Source: an uncultured Myxococcales bacterium
GTDB taxonomy: Bacteria > Myxococcota_A > UBA9042
Direction: 5' to 3'
NCBI GenBank assembly: GCA_903842345.1
Contig: CAIMLR010000028.1
Span: 306,530-370,529, forward strand
Length of the DNA stretch: 64,000 bases
Part shown: positions 9,429 to 18,161 of the stretch, piece by piece
How the letters are laid out: every line of letters starts with the position of its first letter
Numbering within the stretch: the stretch's first letter is position 1
The notes under the pieces: model-generated
The model's database searches: none
The model's input: the letters and a program-made list of their open reading frames with translations, nothing else
What the model was told of the DNA's origin: nothing
Position numbers and translations under genes: made by a program

Positions 9429-10133
9429 TTATCGGGGCGGCAGCAGCGACGGCAGCGCCCAGTTGATCGGCGTCTGGCCGCGCGCCAGCAGGTGCGCGTT
9501 GATTTGCGAAAAATGCTTGCAGCCCAAAAAGCCGCGGTGCGCCGACAGCGGTGACGGGTGGGGCGCCGTCAGCACCAGATGGCGGCTGCGATCCACGGAC
9601 TGCGCTTTGCGCTGCGCCGGGCTGCCCCACAGCGCAAACACCAGGCCTTCACGCCGCCGGTTGAGTTCGGCAATCGCGCGATCGGTGAACTGCTCCCAGC
9701 CATGGCCCGCGTGGGACTGCGGCTGGCCCGCGCGCACGGTCAGCACCGCGTTGAGCAAGAGCACCCCTTGGCGCGCCCACGGCAGCAGATTGCCGTTGTC
9801 GGGCCGGGCAATGCCCATATCCGTGCGGATCTCCTGGAAGACGTTCACAAGCGACGGCGGCGCTGGCACGCCCGGCTGGACGGAAAAGCACAGCCCGTGC
9901 GCCTGACCCGCGCCGTGGTACGGATCCTGGCCCAGAATGACCACGCGCACGGCGTCAAAAGGCGTCGCCCAGAACGCGTTGAAGATGTCCGGCCCCGGCG
10001 GATAGACGACGTGGTCGCGCTTCTCCTCGCGCAGAAATTCACGCAGATTCTGCATGTAGGGTTGCTCAAACGCGTCGCCCATCACGGCCAGCCATGAGGG
10101 CTCCAATTGCGGCGTCTTCTGTGTCGTCTGCAT
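9429..10133 (-). CDS. ung: Uracil-DNA glycosylase, family 1
   Basis: The product is 234 residues, the usual length. It carries GQDPYHG, the catalytic water-activating Asp motif, and HPSPLSAHRGF, the DNA-intercalation loop with the catalytic His. LPWARQGVLLLNAVLTVRAG is the conserved core in between. The enzyme removes uracil from DNA in base-excision repair. The start at 10133 has AGGAGG eight bases upstream; longer frames run into the divergent ATP-grasp gene and are rejected. Confidence 0.95.
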   Translation of the reverse strand: MQTTQKTPQLEPSWLAVMGDAFEQPYMQNLREFLREEKRDHVVYPPGPDIFNAFWATPFDAVRVVILGQDPYHGAGQAHGLCFSVQPGVPAPPSLVNVFQEIRTDMGIARPDNGNLLPWARQGVLLLNAVLTVRAGQPQSHAGHGWEQFTDRAIAELNRRREGLVFALWGSPAQRKAQSVDRSRHLVLTAPHPSPLSAHRGFLGCKHFSQINAHLLARGQTPINWALPSLLPPR

Positions 10134-10244
10134 CCCACAAGCCTCCTGAGGCTGGAAGTACGCCAGCTGGGGCTTCTGCGCAACGTTCAACTGGTCGCTC
10201 GCGGCCATTCGCGTTAGGATGCGGCTTCCTTGCAGGAGAATGCC

Positions 10245-11468
10245 ATGAGCGTCGCAGTGCTTGTTGCCCCGTATCTTCAGGAAAACACGCTGCGCTATCT
10301 GGAGGCGCTCGCGGATCTGCCTGGCGTCGCCGCGGTTGTGATCTCGAGCGATCCCGCCGACCTCCTGCCGCCGGACCTGCGCGCGCGCCTTGCCGGGCAC
10401 TATCGGGTGGCCAATTGCATGGATGGCGGCCAGTTGGCGCTGGCGTGCCAAGCGATCGCCCGGAGTCTCGGTCGCGTCGATCGCCTGCTGGGCGTGCTGG
10501 AGCAACTGCAGGTGCCGTTGGCGGAGGCGCGGGAAGTCTGCCGCATCCCCGGCTTGCACACGCGCGCGGCGCGCAATTTTCGCGACAAGGCGCAGATGAA
10601 AAAAGTGCTGCGCGAGGCCGGTTTGCCCTGCGCGCGGAGCCGGCTCATTGAAACGGACGAGGATGCGTGGAAGCTCATCGACGAAGTTGGCTACCCGATC
10701 ATCGTCAAGCCGGTCGATGGCCTGGGATCGCGCGCGACGTGGCGGATCAACGACGAGACTGAGCTGAGCAATGCCCTCAAATCCCTGCGGCCGAGCCTCG
10801 ACCGGCCGTTGCAGGGCGAGGAATTTGTCACGGGCAGCGAGCACACGTGCGAGACCGTGACGATCAACGGTCGGCCGGTGTGGCATTCAGGCACGCATTA
10901 CCTGCCAGGTCCGCTGGAAGTGCTGGAGAATCCGTGGATCCAGTACTGCGTGCTGCTGCCGCGCGAGAGCGACTTGCCGATGTTCCGCGACTTTTGGCCG
11001 ACCAATACCGCGGCGCTGGCGGCGCTGGGCATGGAAACCGGCTTGAGCCACATGGAATGGTTCGTGCGGCGGGATGGGACGGCATGCATTTCTGAAGTTG
11101 GCGCGCGGCCGCCGGGCGTTCACATCATGCCGCTGATGTCGCTGGCGCACGAGACGGACATGATCGCCCGCTGGGTGCGGCTGATGGTGCTGGACGAGTT
11201 CGAGCCCGTGGCGCGCAAATGGTCGGTGGGCGTCGCGTTCCTGCGCGGGCAGGGCGCGGGCAAGCGCGTCAAAGGCGTGTACGGGCTGGAGCGCGCGGAC
11301 GACCTGATGGGCCAATACGTTGTCGAGAAGTCGCTGCCGCGGGTCGGTCAGGCGCGCGCGGACGGCTACGAAGGCGAAGGCTGGGTCATCGTCAAGGCGG
11401 CCGACACCGCGACGTGCCGCCAAGCCCTCAAGGACCTTGTCACGCGCGTGCGGGTCGACCTGGAATAG
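10245..11468 (+). CDS. ATP-grasp domain enzyme, substrate unknown
   Basis: This 407-residue protein starts at ATG 10245 after AGGAGA. It has an N-terminal Rossmann-like domain with hydrophobic strands (SVAVLVAPYLQ), a linker with FRDKAQMKKVLREAGLP, then ATP-grasp features: YPIIVKPVDGLGSRAT (ATP-binding Lys and Gly loop), GEEFVTGSEHTCET and a metal-binding strand near CISEVGARPPG. It resembles the biotin-carboxylase/D-Ala-D-Ala-ligase-like superfamily, which joins a carboxylate to an amine or thiol through an acylphosphate. No neighbour hints at the substrate. Divergent from ung. Confidence 0.78.
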   Translation: MSVAVLVAPYLQENTLRYLEALADLPGVAAVVISSDPADLLPPDLRARLAGHYRVANCMDGGQLALACQAIARSLGRVDRLLGVLEQLQVPLAEAREVCRIPGLHTRAARNFRDKAQMKKVLREAGLPCARSRLIETDEDAWKLIDEVGYPIIVKPVDGLGSRATWRINDETELSNALKSLRPSLDRPLQGEEFVTGSEHTCETVTINGRPVWHSGTHYLPGPLEVLENPWIQYCVLLPRESDLPMFRDFWPTNTAALAALGMETGLSHMEWFVRRDGTACISEVGARPPGVHIMPLMSLAHETDMIARWVRLMVLDEFEPVARKWSVGVAFLRGQGAGKRVKGVYGLERADDLMGQYVVEKSLPRVGQARADGYEGEGWVIVKAADTATCRQALKDLVTRVRVDLE

Positions 11469-11481
11469 CCCGGGCCGCGAA

Positions 11482-12645
11482 TCAGACGCCCAGCAGCTTG
11501 GTCAGGATTTCGCGCATGATTTCAGTTGTCCCGCCGCCGATGGAAATGAGCCGCATGTCGCGGAATGCGCGGCTGACTTCGGCTTCATCCATGTAGCCCA
11601 TGCCGCCCCACAGCTGGAGGCAACGGTCGATCACGCGGTTGGTCGTCTCGCCACAGAACAGCTTGGCCATGGTGATTTCGCGGAACGCGTCTTCCCCGCG
11701 CACCAGCAGGTCGACGGCGCGGTAGCAGAGCTGCCGGCACGCCTCCAGTTCCGTTTCCATTTGCACGAGCTGGTGGCGGACAACCTGATGGCCCGTCAGC
11801 GAGCGGCCAAACGCCTTGCGGTCCTGGCACCACTGGATGGTGTCATCGAGGATGCGCTGCGCCCCGGCGGTCGCTGAAACCGCGCCGACGAGGCGTTCGC
11901 CCTGGAAGTTCATCATGATCGAGTAGAAGCCCTGGTTCTCTTCGCCCAGGAGGTTCTTGACCGGGATGCGGCAGTCCTCAAACGACAATTCCGCGGTATC
12001 GGAGCTGTGGTTGCCCATTTTCTCGAGCTTGCGCGTGATCCGGTAGCCCTTGGTGTCCGTGGGGAACAGGACAAGCGAGATGCCGCCGTGGCCCGCCGCA
12101 CCGGTGCGGACCGCGAGCGTGATGAAGTCAGCGCGCGTGCCGTTGGTGATGTAGGTCTTGGAGCCGTTGATCACGTAGTCGTCGCCGTCGCGGCGCGCGG
12201 TGGTGCGGATGTTGGCGACGTCCGAGCCGGCGTCAGGCTCCGTCACACCAAGCGCGGCAATGGCTTCGCCCTTGACCGCGGGCATCCAGAAGTTGCGCTT
12301 GTGGTAATCGTTGCCGATCTCACCAATCACCGGCGTCGCCATGTCCGACTGCACGAGCAGCGCCATCGTCAGGCCGGCCATGCCGCAATTCACCATCTCT
12401 TCCGCATACGCGACCGTGTACCACCAGTCCAGGCCAAGACCGCCCCATTCTTCCGGGACGCGGATGCCCAGCAGGCCAAGCTCCGCCGCGCGGTTGAAGA
12501 CTTCGCGCGGGAACAGGCGTTTGGCCTCCCACTCGTGGGCGTTCGGATGGAGCTCCTTGGTGCACCAGTCGCGCACAGTCTTGCGCAATGCATTGTGTTC
12601 ACTGGTAAATTGTGGGTAGCAGCGCATCCGGTCAGCAGCCAACAT
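11482..12645 (-). CDS. Acyl-CoA dehydrogenase, long-chain (LCAD)-like
   Basis: At 387 residues it is full length for the family. It has GVTEPDAGSDVANIRT (FAD/substrate signature), SKTYITNGTRAD, WCQDRKAFGRSL and the C-terminal RLISIGGGTTEIMREI. At the position where medium-chain enzymes carry their catalytic Glu (YEGT), this protein has Gly (GGGT). LCAD and isovaleryl-CoA dehydrogenases show the same arrangement, with the base moved to an earlier helix; here FQGERLVGA offers the matching Glu. Role: first step of beta-oxidation or branched-chain degradation, passing electrons to ETF. The start at 12645 follows GGAGA. No other fatty-acid gene adjoins it. Confidence 0.9.
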   Translation of the reverse strand: MLAADRMRCYPQFTSEHNALRKTVRDWCTKELHPNAHEWEAKRLFPREVFNRAAELGLLGIRVPEEWGGLGLDWWYTVAYAEEMVNCGMAGLTMALLVQSDMATPVIGEIGNDYHKRNFWMPAVKGEAIAALGVTEPDAGSDVANIRTTARRDGDDYVINGSKTYITNGTRADFITLAVRTGAAGHGGISLVLFPTDTKGYRITRKLEKMGNHSSDTAELSFEDCRIPVKNLLGEENQGFYSIMMNFQGERLVGAVSATAGAQRILDDTIQWCQDRKAFGRSLTGHQVVRHQLVQMETELEACRQLCYRAVDLLVRGEDAFREITMAKLFCGETTNRVIDRCLQLWGGMGYMDEAEVSRAFRDMRLISIGGGTTEIMREILTKLLGV

Positions 12646-12849
12646 GGAGGTCTCCGAGAGAGGGGCGTTCGTCGCCCGGGCGAAAGGCTAACAGGCTCGC
12701 AGATTTTCTCAACGCCACCCGTCCGCGCGTCACGCCTTCGCGCTGCGCGCCGCAAAAATGGAACGCGCCGCCTGACTTCGCGTGGTCCGGTTCCAACTGT
12801 CGCGGAACGGGCCCATGCGCGCCAGGCGGCGCATTCAGAGTCGGGGCTA

Positions 12850-13170
12850 CTATTTGCCGCCCAGCTTCTTGTAGTGCTCCAGGCCATCAGCGGCGAGCGG
12901 GAACTCCGGCCCAAGCTTGGTGTGGCAGCTCTTGCAGGCGATCGTCGGCTCGGTCTTCTTGGCCTCGGCGACAAACGCCTTCCACGCCTTCTTCGCTTCG
13001 CCCTGGCCGCCCTTCGCGCACGCGTCGGAGGTCAGCTTGGTGTCGAATTTCGTGCGGAAGCACTTGCCGCCGGCTTCATCGTCGTCAGCCGTCGCGGTCA
13101 GCGGCGACATCGCCACACCGCACAGGGCAATCGCACCAATCAGCAGCATCGGGATCGTAAACTTCTTCAT
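12850..13170 (-). CDS. Small secreted mono-haem c-type cytochrome
   Basis: This 106-residue protein has a signal peptide (MKKFTIPMLLIGAIALCGVA, cleavage probably after TATA) and a single CKSCH haem-attachment site near residue 79. Two further Cys (KCFRT and DACAK) could form a disulphide. A distal Met ligand is not obvious, and the C-terminus is short (EHYKKLGGK). It is probably a periplasmic electron carrier or sensor. The start is preceded by GAGGAG at eight bases. An FNR/CRP-like palindrome lies about 110 bases upstream. The exact cytochrome class is not recognised. Confidence 0.78.
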   Translation of the reverse strand: MKKFTIPMLLIGAIALCGVAMSPLTATADDDEAGGKCFRTKFDTKLTSDACAKGGQGEAKKAWKAFVAEAKKTEPTIACKSCHTKLGPEFPLAADGLEHYKKLGGK

Positions 13171-13275
13171 TGCAGAATCTCCTCGGGATTGCGGGGCCAG
13201 CCCAGTGCCGGTCGTTACCGCCTCTCACACCGCCAGCATACGTCGTTGTTGGCAACTCTCAAGTGTTGCAACGGC

Positions 13276-13299
13276 GCGACTTGAGCTAGATCAAGTCGC
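13276..13299. promoter_or_regulatory. FNR/CRP-like palindrome in a 321-base intergenic region
   Basis: GCGACTTGA (13276-13284) and TCAAGTCGC (13291-13299) are perfect nine-base inverted arms around a six-base spacer. The core TTGA-N6-TCAA matches the half-site spacing of FNR/DNR-family operators. The region 13171-13491 lies between the divergent cytochrome gene and the exporter operon, and I see no coding capacity in it. The site is 106 bases from the cytochrome start and 193 from the adaptor start, so control of the cytochrome by oxygen or redox state is the likelier job. No FNR gene is in the window. Confidence 0.55.
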
Positions 13300-13491
13300 C
13301 GGGCGGCTTTGCGCAACTTGTGGCAGCAAGCGCCGTTGTGGCATCGGGAGCGGGCGCTGCCTTGTGCCAAGCGCGCAGCCGCGCAGCGTCCTACATTTCT
13401 TCGCACATGCCGCGCGCTTCCACACGCGCTGCTGCTGGCGTTCGCTCCACGTCGGACGTAACCTGATATCTGATTCCCGCCGAGGACGCCC

Positions 13492-14829
13492 ATGGACCCC
13501 CTCCTACCTCCCAGCCGCCTTCGCCGCATCCTGACCATCCTCGTGCAAATCCTCGTGCTTGTCGGACTCGCCGCGGGCGGCTTCTGGGGTTGGAAGAAAT
13601 GGCAAAAAAGCAGCGAGAAGCCGCCCGAGTATGTGACGGACAAAGTGCAGACCTTGCCGCTGCTGATCGAGCGGACGACGGCGACGGGGACGCTCCAGCC
13701 GCTCGTGACGGTGCAGGTTGGTTCGCAAGTGTCGGGTCGAATCATCAAATTGTACGCGAATTTCAATAGCATGGTGCACAAGGGGGATTTGCTCGCGGAG
13801 CTTGATCCAACCCTGTACGCGTCGCAAGTCGCGCAGGCCAAGGCCAATCTGGCGCAGTCGCGCGCGGTGCTGCAGCGCGATGAGGCGACCCAGCGCTCGG
13901 CGCTCAAGACGCTGCATCGGGTGCAAACGCTTTTCGCGAAACAGCTTGCAGTCCAGGCGGATTTGGACGGCGCGGTGGCTGCGGCGGAGATCAGCAAGGC
14001 AGACGTTGCGAACGCCGAGGCCAACATTGTGCAGGGTGAGGCGGCGCTGGCTTTGCAGGAGACCAACCTGACGTACTGCAAAATCCATTCGCCGGTCGAT
14101 GGCGTCGTGCTCAGCCGCGCTGTGGACGTGGGCCAGACGGTCGCCGCGTCGCTGCAGGCGCCGGTGCTGTTCACGATCGCCCAGGACCTGGGGTCGATGC
14201 AGGTGCACGCCAATGTGGACGAAGCGGACATCGGCAAGCTGGCGGAAGGCATGCCCGCGGCATTCACGGTGGATGCGTACCGCGGCATGACGTTCCTCGG
14301 AGTGGTGAGCCAGTTGCGGCTGAGCCCGCAGACGGTCCAGAACGTCGTGACCTACGACGCGGTTGTGGACGTGAAGAACATCGCCAATCGGCTGAAGCCC
14401 GGGCTGACGGCGACTGTCGTTTTTGAAACGGCGCAGCGCAAAGGCATCCTGGCCGTGCCCAATGCGGCGCTGCGCTGGCGTCCGACCGCGGACGACAAAG
14501 TGGAAGGCGAACCGGGCGCGAAAGGCGGCCGGCCGGCGACGGAGTCGGGCCAGAAGACGGGCAAGAAGCCGAGCGACGCGCTGCTGGATCTGCCGACGGG
14601 CGTGAGTTCGACGGAGCTCGGCAAGGTGCCGCCGTCGCGGGTCTACGTGATGCGCGGCAAGAAGCTGGTGCCGGTCGACGTCGTGACGGGCGTGACCGAC
14701 GGCCGTTTCACGGAAGTCCTGTCGGGAAATGTGCACGTGGATGACCTGTTGGTGATCCGGCGTCTGGAAAAGAGCGGCACGTCTGGCGGCGGCAAGGCCC
14801 CCCAGGGCATGCCGCGGCGGATGTTCTAA
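13492..14829 (+). CDS. Periplasmic adaptor (membrane-fusion) subunit of a MacAB-TolC-like exporter
   Basis: The 445-residue product has one N-terminal membrane segment (ILVQILVLVGLAAGGFWGW). A lipoyl/barrel-sandwich half follows (TATGTLQPLVTVQVGSQVSG, then IHSPVDGVVLSRAVDVGQ), split by a long coiled-coil hairpin (QAKANLAQSRAVLQRDEAT onward). Beta-barrel and membrane-proximal domains close it, as in MacA/HlyD adaptors. It couples the inner-membrane ABC transporter to the TolC-like channel encoded three genes on. A Lys/Gly-rich insertion (about residues 330-365) near the end is unusual. The ATG at 13492 follows GAGGA. First gene of a four-gene operon. Confidence 0.9.
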   Translation: MDPLLPPSRLRRILTILVQILVLVGLAAGGFWGWKKWQKSSEKPPEYVTDKVQTLPLLIERTTATGTLQPLVTVQVGSQVSGRIIKLYANFNSMVHKGDLLAELDPTLYASQVAQAKANLAQSRAVLQRDEATQRSALKTLHRVQTLFAKQLAVQADLDGAVAAAEISKADVANAEANIVQGEAALALQETNLTYCKIHSPVDGVVLSRAVDVGQTVAASLQAPVLFTIAQDLGSMQVHANVDEADIGKLAEGMPAAFTVDAYRGMTFLGVVSQLRLSPQTVQNVVTYDAVVDVKNIANRLKPGLTATVVFETAQRKGILAVPNAALRWRPTADDKVEGEPGAKGGRPATESGQKTGKKPSDALLDLPTGVSSTELGKVPPSRVYVMRGKKLVPVDVVTGVTDGRFTEVLSGNVHVDDLLVIRRLEKSGTSGGGKAPQGMPRRMF

Positions 14830-14849
14830 CGGAAGGCCGAGCGCAACCC

Positions 14850-15614
14850 ATGAGTCAGGTGCCCGTCATCGACGCGGAGAATTTGCAGAAGGTCTACGGG
14901 GCCGGCGGCACGCCCGTTGTCGCGCTTGATCACGTGACGCTGCAGGTGCATCAGGGCGAATTCGTCGCCGTCGTTGGCGCCTCCGGTTCGGGCAAGTCGA
15001 CGTTCATGAACCTCATCGGCCTCCTGGATCGGCCGACCGGCGGTGCGCTGCGTCTGGATGGCGTCGACGTCGCCAAGCTCACGCCGAACCAGCGCGCGGC
15101 GGTCCGCAACCGCAAGGTTGGCTTTGTCTTCCAAGGCTTCAACCTGCTGCGGCGGACGTCGGCGCTGGAGAACGTCGAGTTGCCGCTCCTGTACGCGGGC
15201 GTGTCGGCGCATGAGCGGGCGGAAGCGGCCAAGCGCGCGCTCACGCAGGTCGGACTCGGCGAGCGGATGGGCCACATGCCCAATGAGCTTTCCGGCGGTC
15301 AGCAGCAGCGCGTCGCGATCGCCCGCGCGCTCGTGAACCAGCCGGCGCTCTTGCTCGCCGACGAGCCGACCGGCAATCTCGACTCCACGACGACGCGTGA
15401 GATTCTCAAGCTGTTTGTCGATCTGAACGTCAATCACGGGATTACCGTCGTGATAGTCACGCATGAGAACGACGTCGCGGCCGTGAGCCGGCGCGTTGTG
15501 CAGTTCAAGGATGGTCGCGTCGTCATGGACGGTCCGCCGCCCGCCGAATGGACGCCGGCAGTCCCAGCGCCGTGGCATGCCGCCTCAACGACCCCAGCTT
15601 CGGAGGTTGCGTGA
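14850..15614 (+). CDS. ABC transporter ATPase, MacB/LolD type
   Basis: The 254-residue product has Walker A (GASGSGKST), Q-loop (GFVFQGFNLL), signature (LSGGQQQRVAIARAL), Walker B with catalytic Glu (LLLADEPTGNLD) and switch His (VIVTHEND), so it should be ATPase-competent. It energises the permease encoded immediately downstream. In E. coli MacB the ATPase and permease are one chain; here they are separate, as in LolCDE and many Gram-positive systems. The stop overlaps the next start (GTGA at 15611-15614), implying translational coupling. Confidence 0.94.
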   Translation: MSQVPVIDAENLQKVYGAGGTPVVALDHVTLQVHQGEFVAVVGASGSGKSTFMNLIGLLDRPTGGALRLDGVDVAKLTPNQRAAVRNRKVGFVFQGFNLLRRTSALENVELPLLYAGVSAHERAEAAKRALTQVGLGERMGHMPNELSGGQQQRVAIARALVNQPALLLADEPTGNLDSTTTREILKLFVDLNVNHGITVVIVTHENDVAAVSRRVVQFKDGRVVMDGPPPAEWTPAVPAPWHAASTTPASEVA

Positions 15615-16834
15615 ACCTGTTCACCTTGCTCCGACTGGCGCTCCGCGTCATCTCGCGCAACAAAGCCCGCGCCATGTTGACCGTGCTTGGCATCGTCATC
15701 GGCGTCGCCGCGGTCATCGCGATGGTCGCCCTCGGCGCCGGCGCGCAACAGAATATCGCCAAGCAAATCGCATCGCTTGGCTCCAACCTCATCATCATCA
15801 TCCCCGGCACGACAAACATCGCGGGCGTGCGCGGCGGCGGCGGTTCCAGCACCACGGTGGACGTTGACGACATCGACGCGCTCCGCCGCGAGGTCAAGTC
15901 CATCACGCACCTCGCGCCGGCCAATCGCCAGCAGGTCCAAATCGTCGCGGGCGACGCGAACTGGGGAACGACGGTGCAGGGGACGACGCCGGCGTTTTAC
16001 GTCGTCCGCGATTGGCGCACGGACGTTGGAACCGAGCATTCAGAGCTGGACGAGGCGGCGCACAACAAGGTCTGCGTGTTGGGCAAGACGGTCGCGGCGC
16101 AGCTCTTTGGCACCGACGACCCGATCGACCAGTGGGTGCGTATCAAGAAGGTGCCGTTCCGGGTGATTGGCGTGCTGTCGTCCAAGGGCCAGTCGCCGAT
16201 GGGGCAGGACCAGGACGACACGGTCGTGATTCCGTTCTCCGTGTTTCGCCAGCGGTTGGCGGGCACGCAGCGCGACCAGATCCAGGTGGCCTATGCCGCA
16301 GCGCTGGACGCCGATTCTTCCCAAGCCGCCGTGGATGAAATGACCGCGGTGCTGCGCCAGCGCCACCATTTGCGGGAGAGCGCGGACGACGACTTCTCCA
16401 TCCGCAACCTCGCCGACATGGCCGCTGCCAGCCGGGAAGTGGCCGATTCCATGACCCTTCTGCTCGGCTCGATCGCCGGCGTCTCGCTCCTCGTCGGCGG
16501 CATCGGCATCATGAACACGATGCTCGTCAGCGTCACGGAACGCACGCGGGAAATCGGCATCCGCCTCGCGGTCGGCGCAAAATCCCGCGACATTCTTGTG
16601 CAATTCCTCGTCGAAGCCGTCGTCCTTTCCGCGTTTGGCGGCGCGATCGGCGTCTTTGTCGGTTGGCTCGTCGCGCGCTTGCTCAACGACGCAACGGGTT
16701 GGGTGACTATTTTTGATCCGTCCGTCGCCGCCCTGGCTTTCCTCGTTTCAGGCGCGGTCGGCGTGTTCTTTGGCTTCTGGCCAGCACGCCGCGCCGCGCA
16801 GTTGGATCCCATCGACGCTTTGCGTTACGAGTAA
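15611..16834 (+). CDS. ABC transporter permease, MacB type
   Basis: The 407-residue product starts at GTG 15611 with GGAGG just upstream. The MacB_PCD layout is plain: one N-terminal membrane helix with RNKARAMLTVLGIVIGVAAV, a large periplasmic domain (GSNLIIIIPG through the His-rich loop near residue 255), and three C-terminal helices with GGIGIMNTMLVSVTERTREIG and the closing PARRAAQLDPIDALRYE. This family moves substrates out of the periplasm by mechanotransmission (toxins, peptides, macrolides, lipoproteins). The substrate is not evident. Confidence 0.93.
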   Translation: MNLFTLLRLALRVISRNKARAMLTVLGIVIGVAAVIAMVALGAGAQQNIAKQIASLGSNLIIIIPGTTNIAGVRGGGGSSTTVDVDDIDALRREVKSITHLAPANRQQVQIVAGDANWGTTVQGTTPAFYVVRDWRTDVGTEHSELDEAAHNKVCVLGKTVAAQLFGTDDPIDQWVRIKKVPFRVIGVLSSKGQSPMGQDQDDTVVIPFSVFRQRLAGTQRDQIQVAYAAALDADSSQAAVDEMTAVLRQRHHLRESADDDFSIRNLADMAAASREVADSMTLLLGSIAGVSLLVGGIGIMNTMLVSVTERTREIGIRLAVGAKSRDILVQFLVEAVVLSAFGGAIGVFVGWLVARLLNDATGWVTIFDPSVAALAFLVSGAVGVFFGFWPARRAAQLDPIDALRYE

Positions 16835-16838
16835 CTGA

Positions 16839-18158
16839 ATGCGCCAGTCGTTGACCATCTGTCTCGTGTTCGCGCTGCTGCTCCTGGGGGCTGCGTCGGT
16901 GCACGCCGTGGAGCCGCCCGCGACTTGGACGCTGGACGACGCCTTTCGCCGGACGATCGCCAATCATCCCAATGTGCTGCAGGCAATCGCCAAGTCGCAG
17001 AGCGCCCGCGCGCAGGTGGCCGTGGCGCGCAATGCGTGGCTTCCCACCGCGACGGTTGACGTGAACCATCAGGAAGCGACGAGCAATGCGCCGTCCGCGC
17101 CGACCGCGTCGTACGGCCTGAATCCGTACTGGCAGGGTTCGCTGCAGAGCAAGTGGATCGCGTGGGATTTTGGCAAGACGACGGCGAACATGGACGCGGC
17201 GGAGGCCAACGTCGTGGTTGCCGAGCAGGATTTGCGCGCGGCCAAGGTGCAATTGTGGTCGGCGCTCGCGCAGGGCTGGGTGGCGGTGATGGCGGCCGAC
17301 GCCGGTCTTTCGGTCTACCAGGCGTCGCTCGTGCAGCTCCAACGCCAACGCGACGCCGTGCGCCAGCAAGTTGAGCTGCGCGCGCGGCCGGAGCTGGATT
17401 TGTGGAAGGCGGAGACGGACGTGGCCGGCGCGGAAGGCGACGTGCTGCGTGCCGAGGAAGTCGCGCGTTCCCAGCGGCTGGCTTTGGCGGTGGCGATCGC
17501 CGAGCCGCACTTGCCGCCCGGACCGTTGGCGCCGCCGACGTTCGACCTGCAAACCGTGGACGCCGCTGCCCTGGATGACGACGCGCGGCTCGATCAACTT
17601 GTCGCAGTGGCGGTGACCAACCGCCCCGAGTTCGCGTCCATCCGCGCGCGCATTGAAGCGCTGCAACGCCTGCAACTCGCGGCGGAGCGCGTTATCCGGC
17701 CAAATGTCTATGTGAGCGGGCAAGCCAACGCGGGGGGCAGCGACCTGAGCGGGCTGGCGTTCAATTACGGTCTGACCGTCGGGCTGGCGTTTCCGCTGTC
17801 CACGTTGTGGACCCAGCAGCCGTTCATCACCGATGCCGCCGCGCAGATCCGCGCGCTCGCGGCCAGCCAGGATGCGCAGATCCTCACGTTGCGCGGCCAA
17901 ATCAATCTCGCGATCTCGTCCGTGGTGCAGGCGCGCAAACGCATGCCCGTGGCGGCGGCGCAGGTGCGCTTTGGTGAGAAGGCGCTGGATGCCGCGACGC
18001 AGCGCTACAAGGCGGGCGCGGGGCTCTGGCTCGATGTCGCGGATGCGGAGTCCACGCTGCTGAAGGCGCGCCTCGCGGTCGTGCAAGCGGAGCTGGACGT
18101 GCAGGCTGCGGTCGCACAGCTCGCCTATTCGCTGGGGCGCATCACGCCGCTGCAGTAG
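16839..18158 (+). CDS. TolC-family outer-membrane efflux channel
   Basis: The 439-residue product has a signal peptide (hydrophobic residues 5-20, cleavage near SVHA). Two repeated OEP halves follow: the first has TLDDAFRRTIANHPNVLQA, and the second has paired helices ending RYKAGAGLWLDVADAESTLL. Four bases separate it from the permease, so it completes a tripartite exporter spanning both membranes. Length and repeats fit the family. Its stop is three bases from the stop of the convergent pectinacetylesterase-like gene. Confidence 0.92.
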   Translation: MRQSLTICLVFALLLLGAASVHAVEPPATWTLDDAFRRTIANHPNVLQAIAKSQSARAQVAVARNAWLPTATVDVNHQEATSNAPSAPTASYGLNPYWQGSLQSKWIAWDFGKTTANMDAAEANVVVAEQDLRAAKVQLWSALAQGWVAVMAADAGLSVYQASLVQLQRQRDAVRQQVELRARPELDLWKAETDVAGAEGDVLRAEEVARSQRLALAVAIAEPHLPPGPLAPPTFDLQTVDAAALDDDARLDQLVAVAVTNRPEFASIRARIEALQRLQLAAERVIRPNVYVSGQANAGGSDLSGLAFNYGLTVGLAFPLSTLWTQQPFITDAAAQIRALAASQDAQILTLRGQINLAISSVVQARKRMPVAAAQVRFGEKALDAATQRYKAGAGLWLDVADAESTLLKARLAVVQAELDVQAAVAQLAYSLGRITPLQ

Positions 18159-18161
18159 TGC

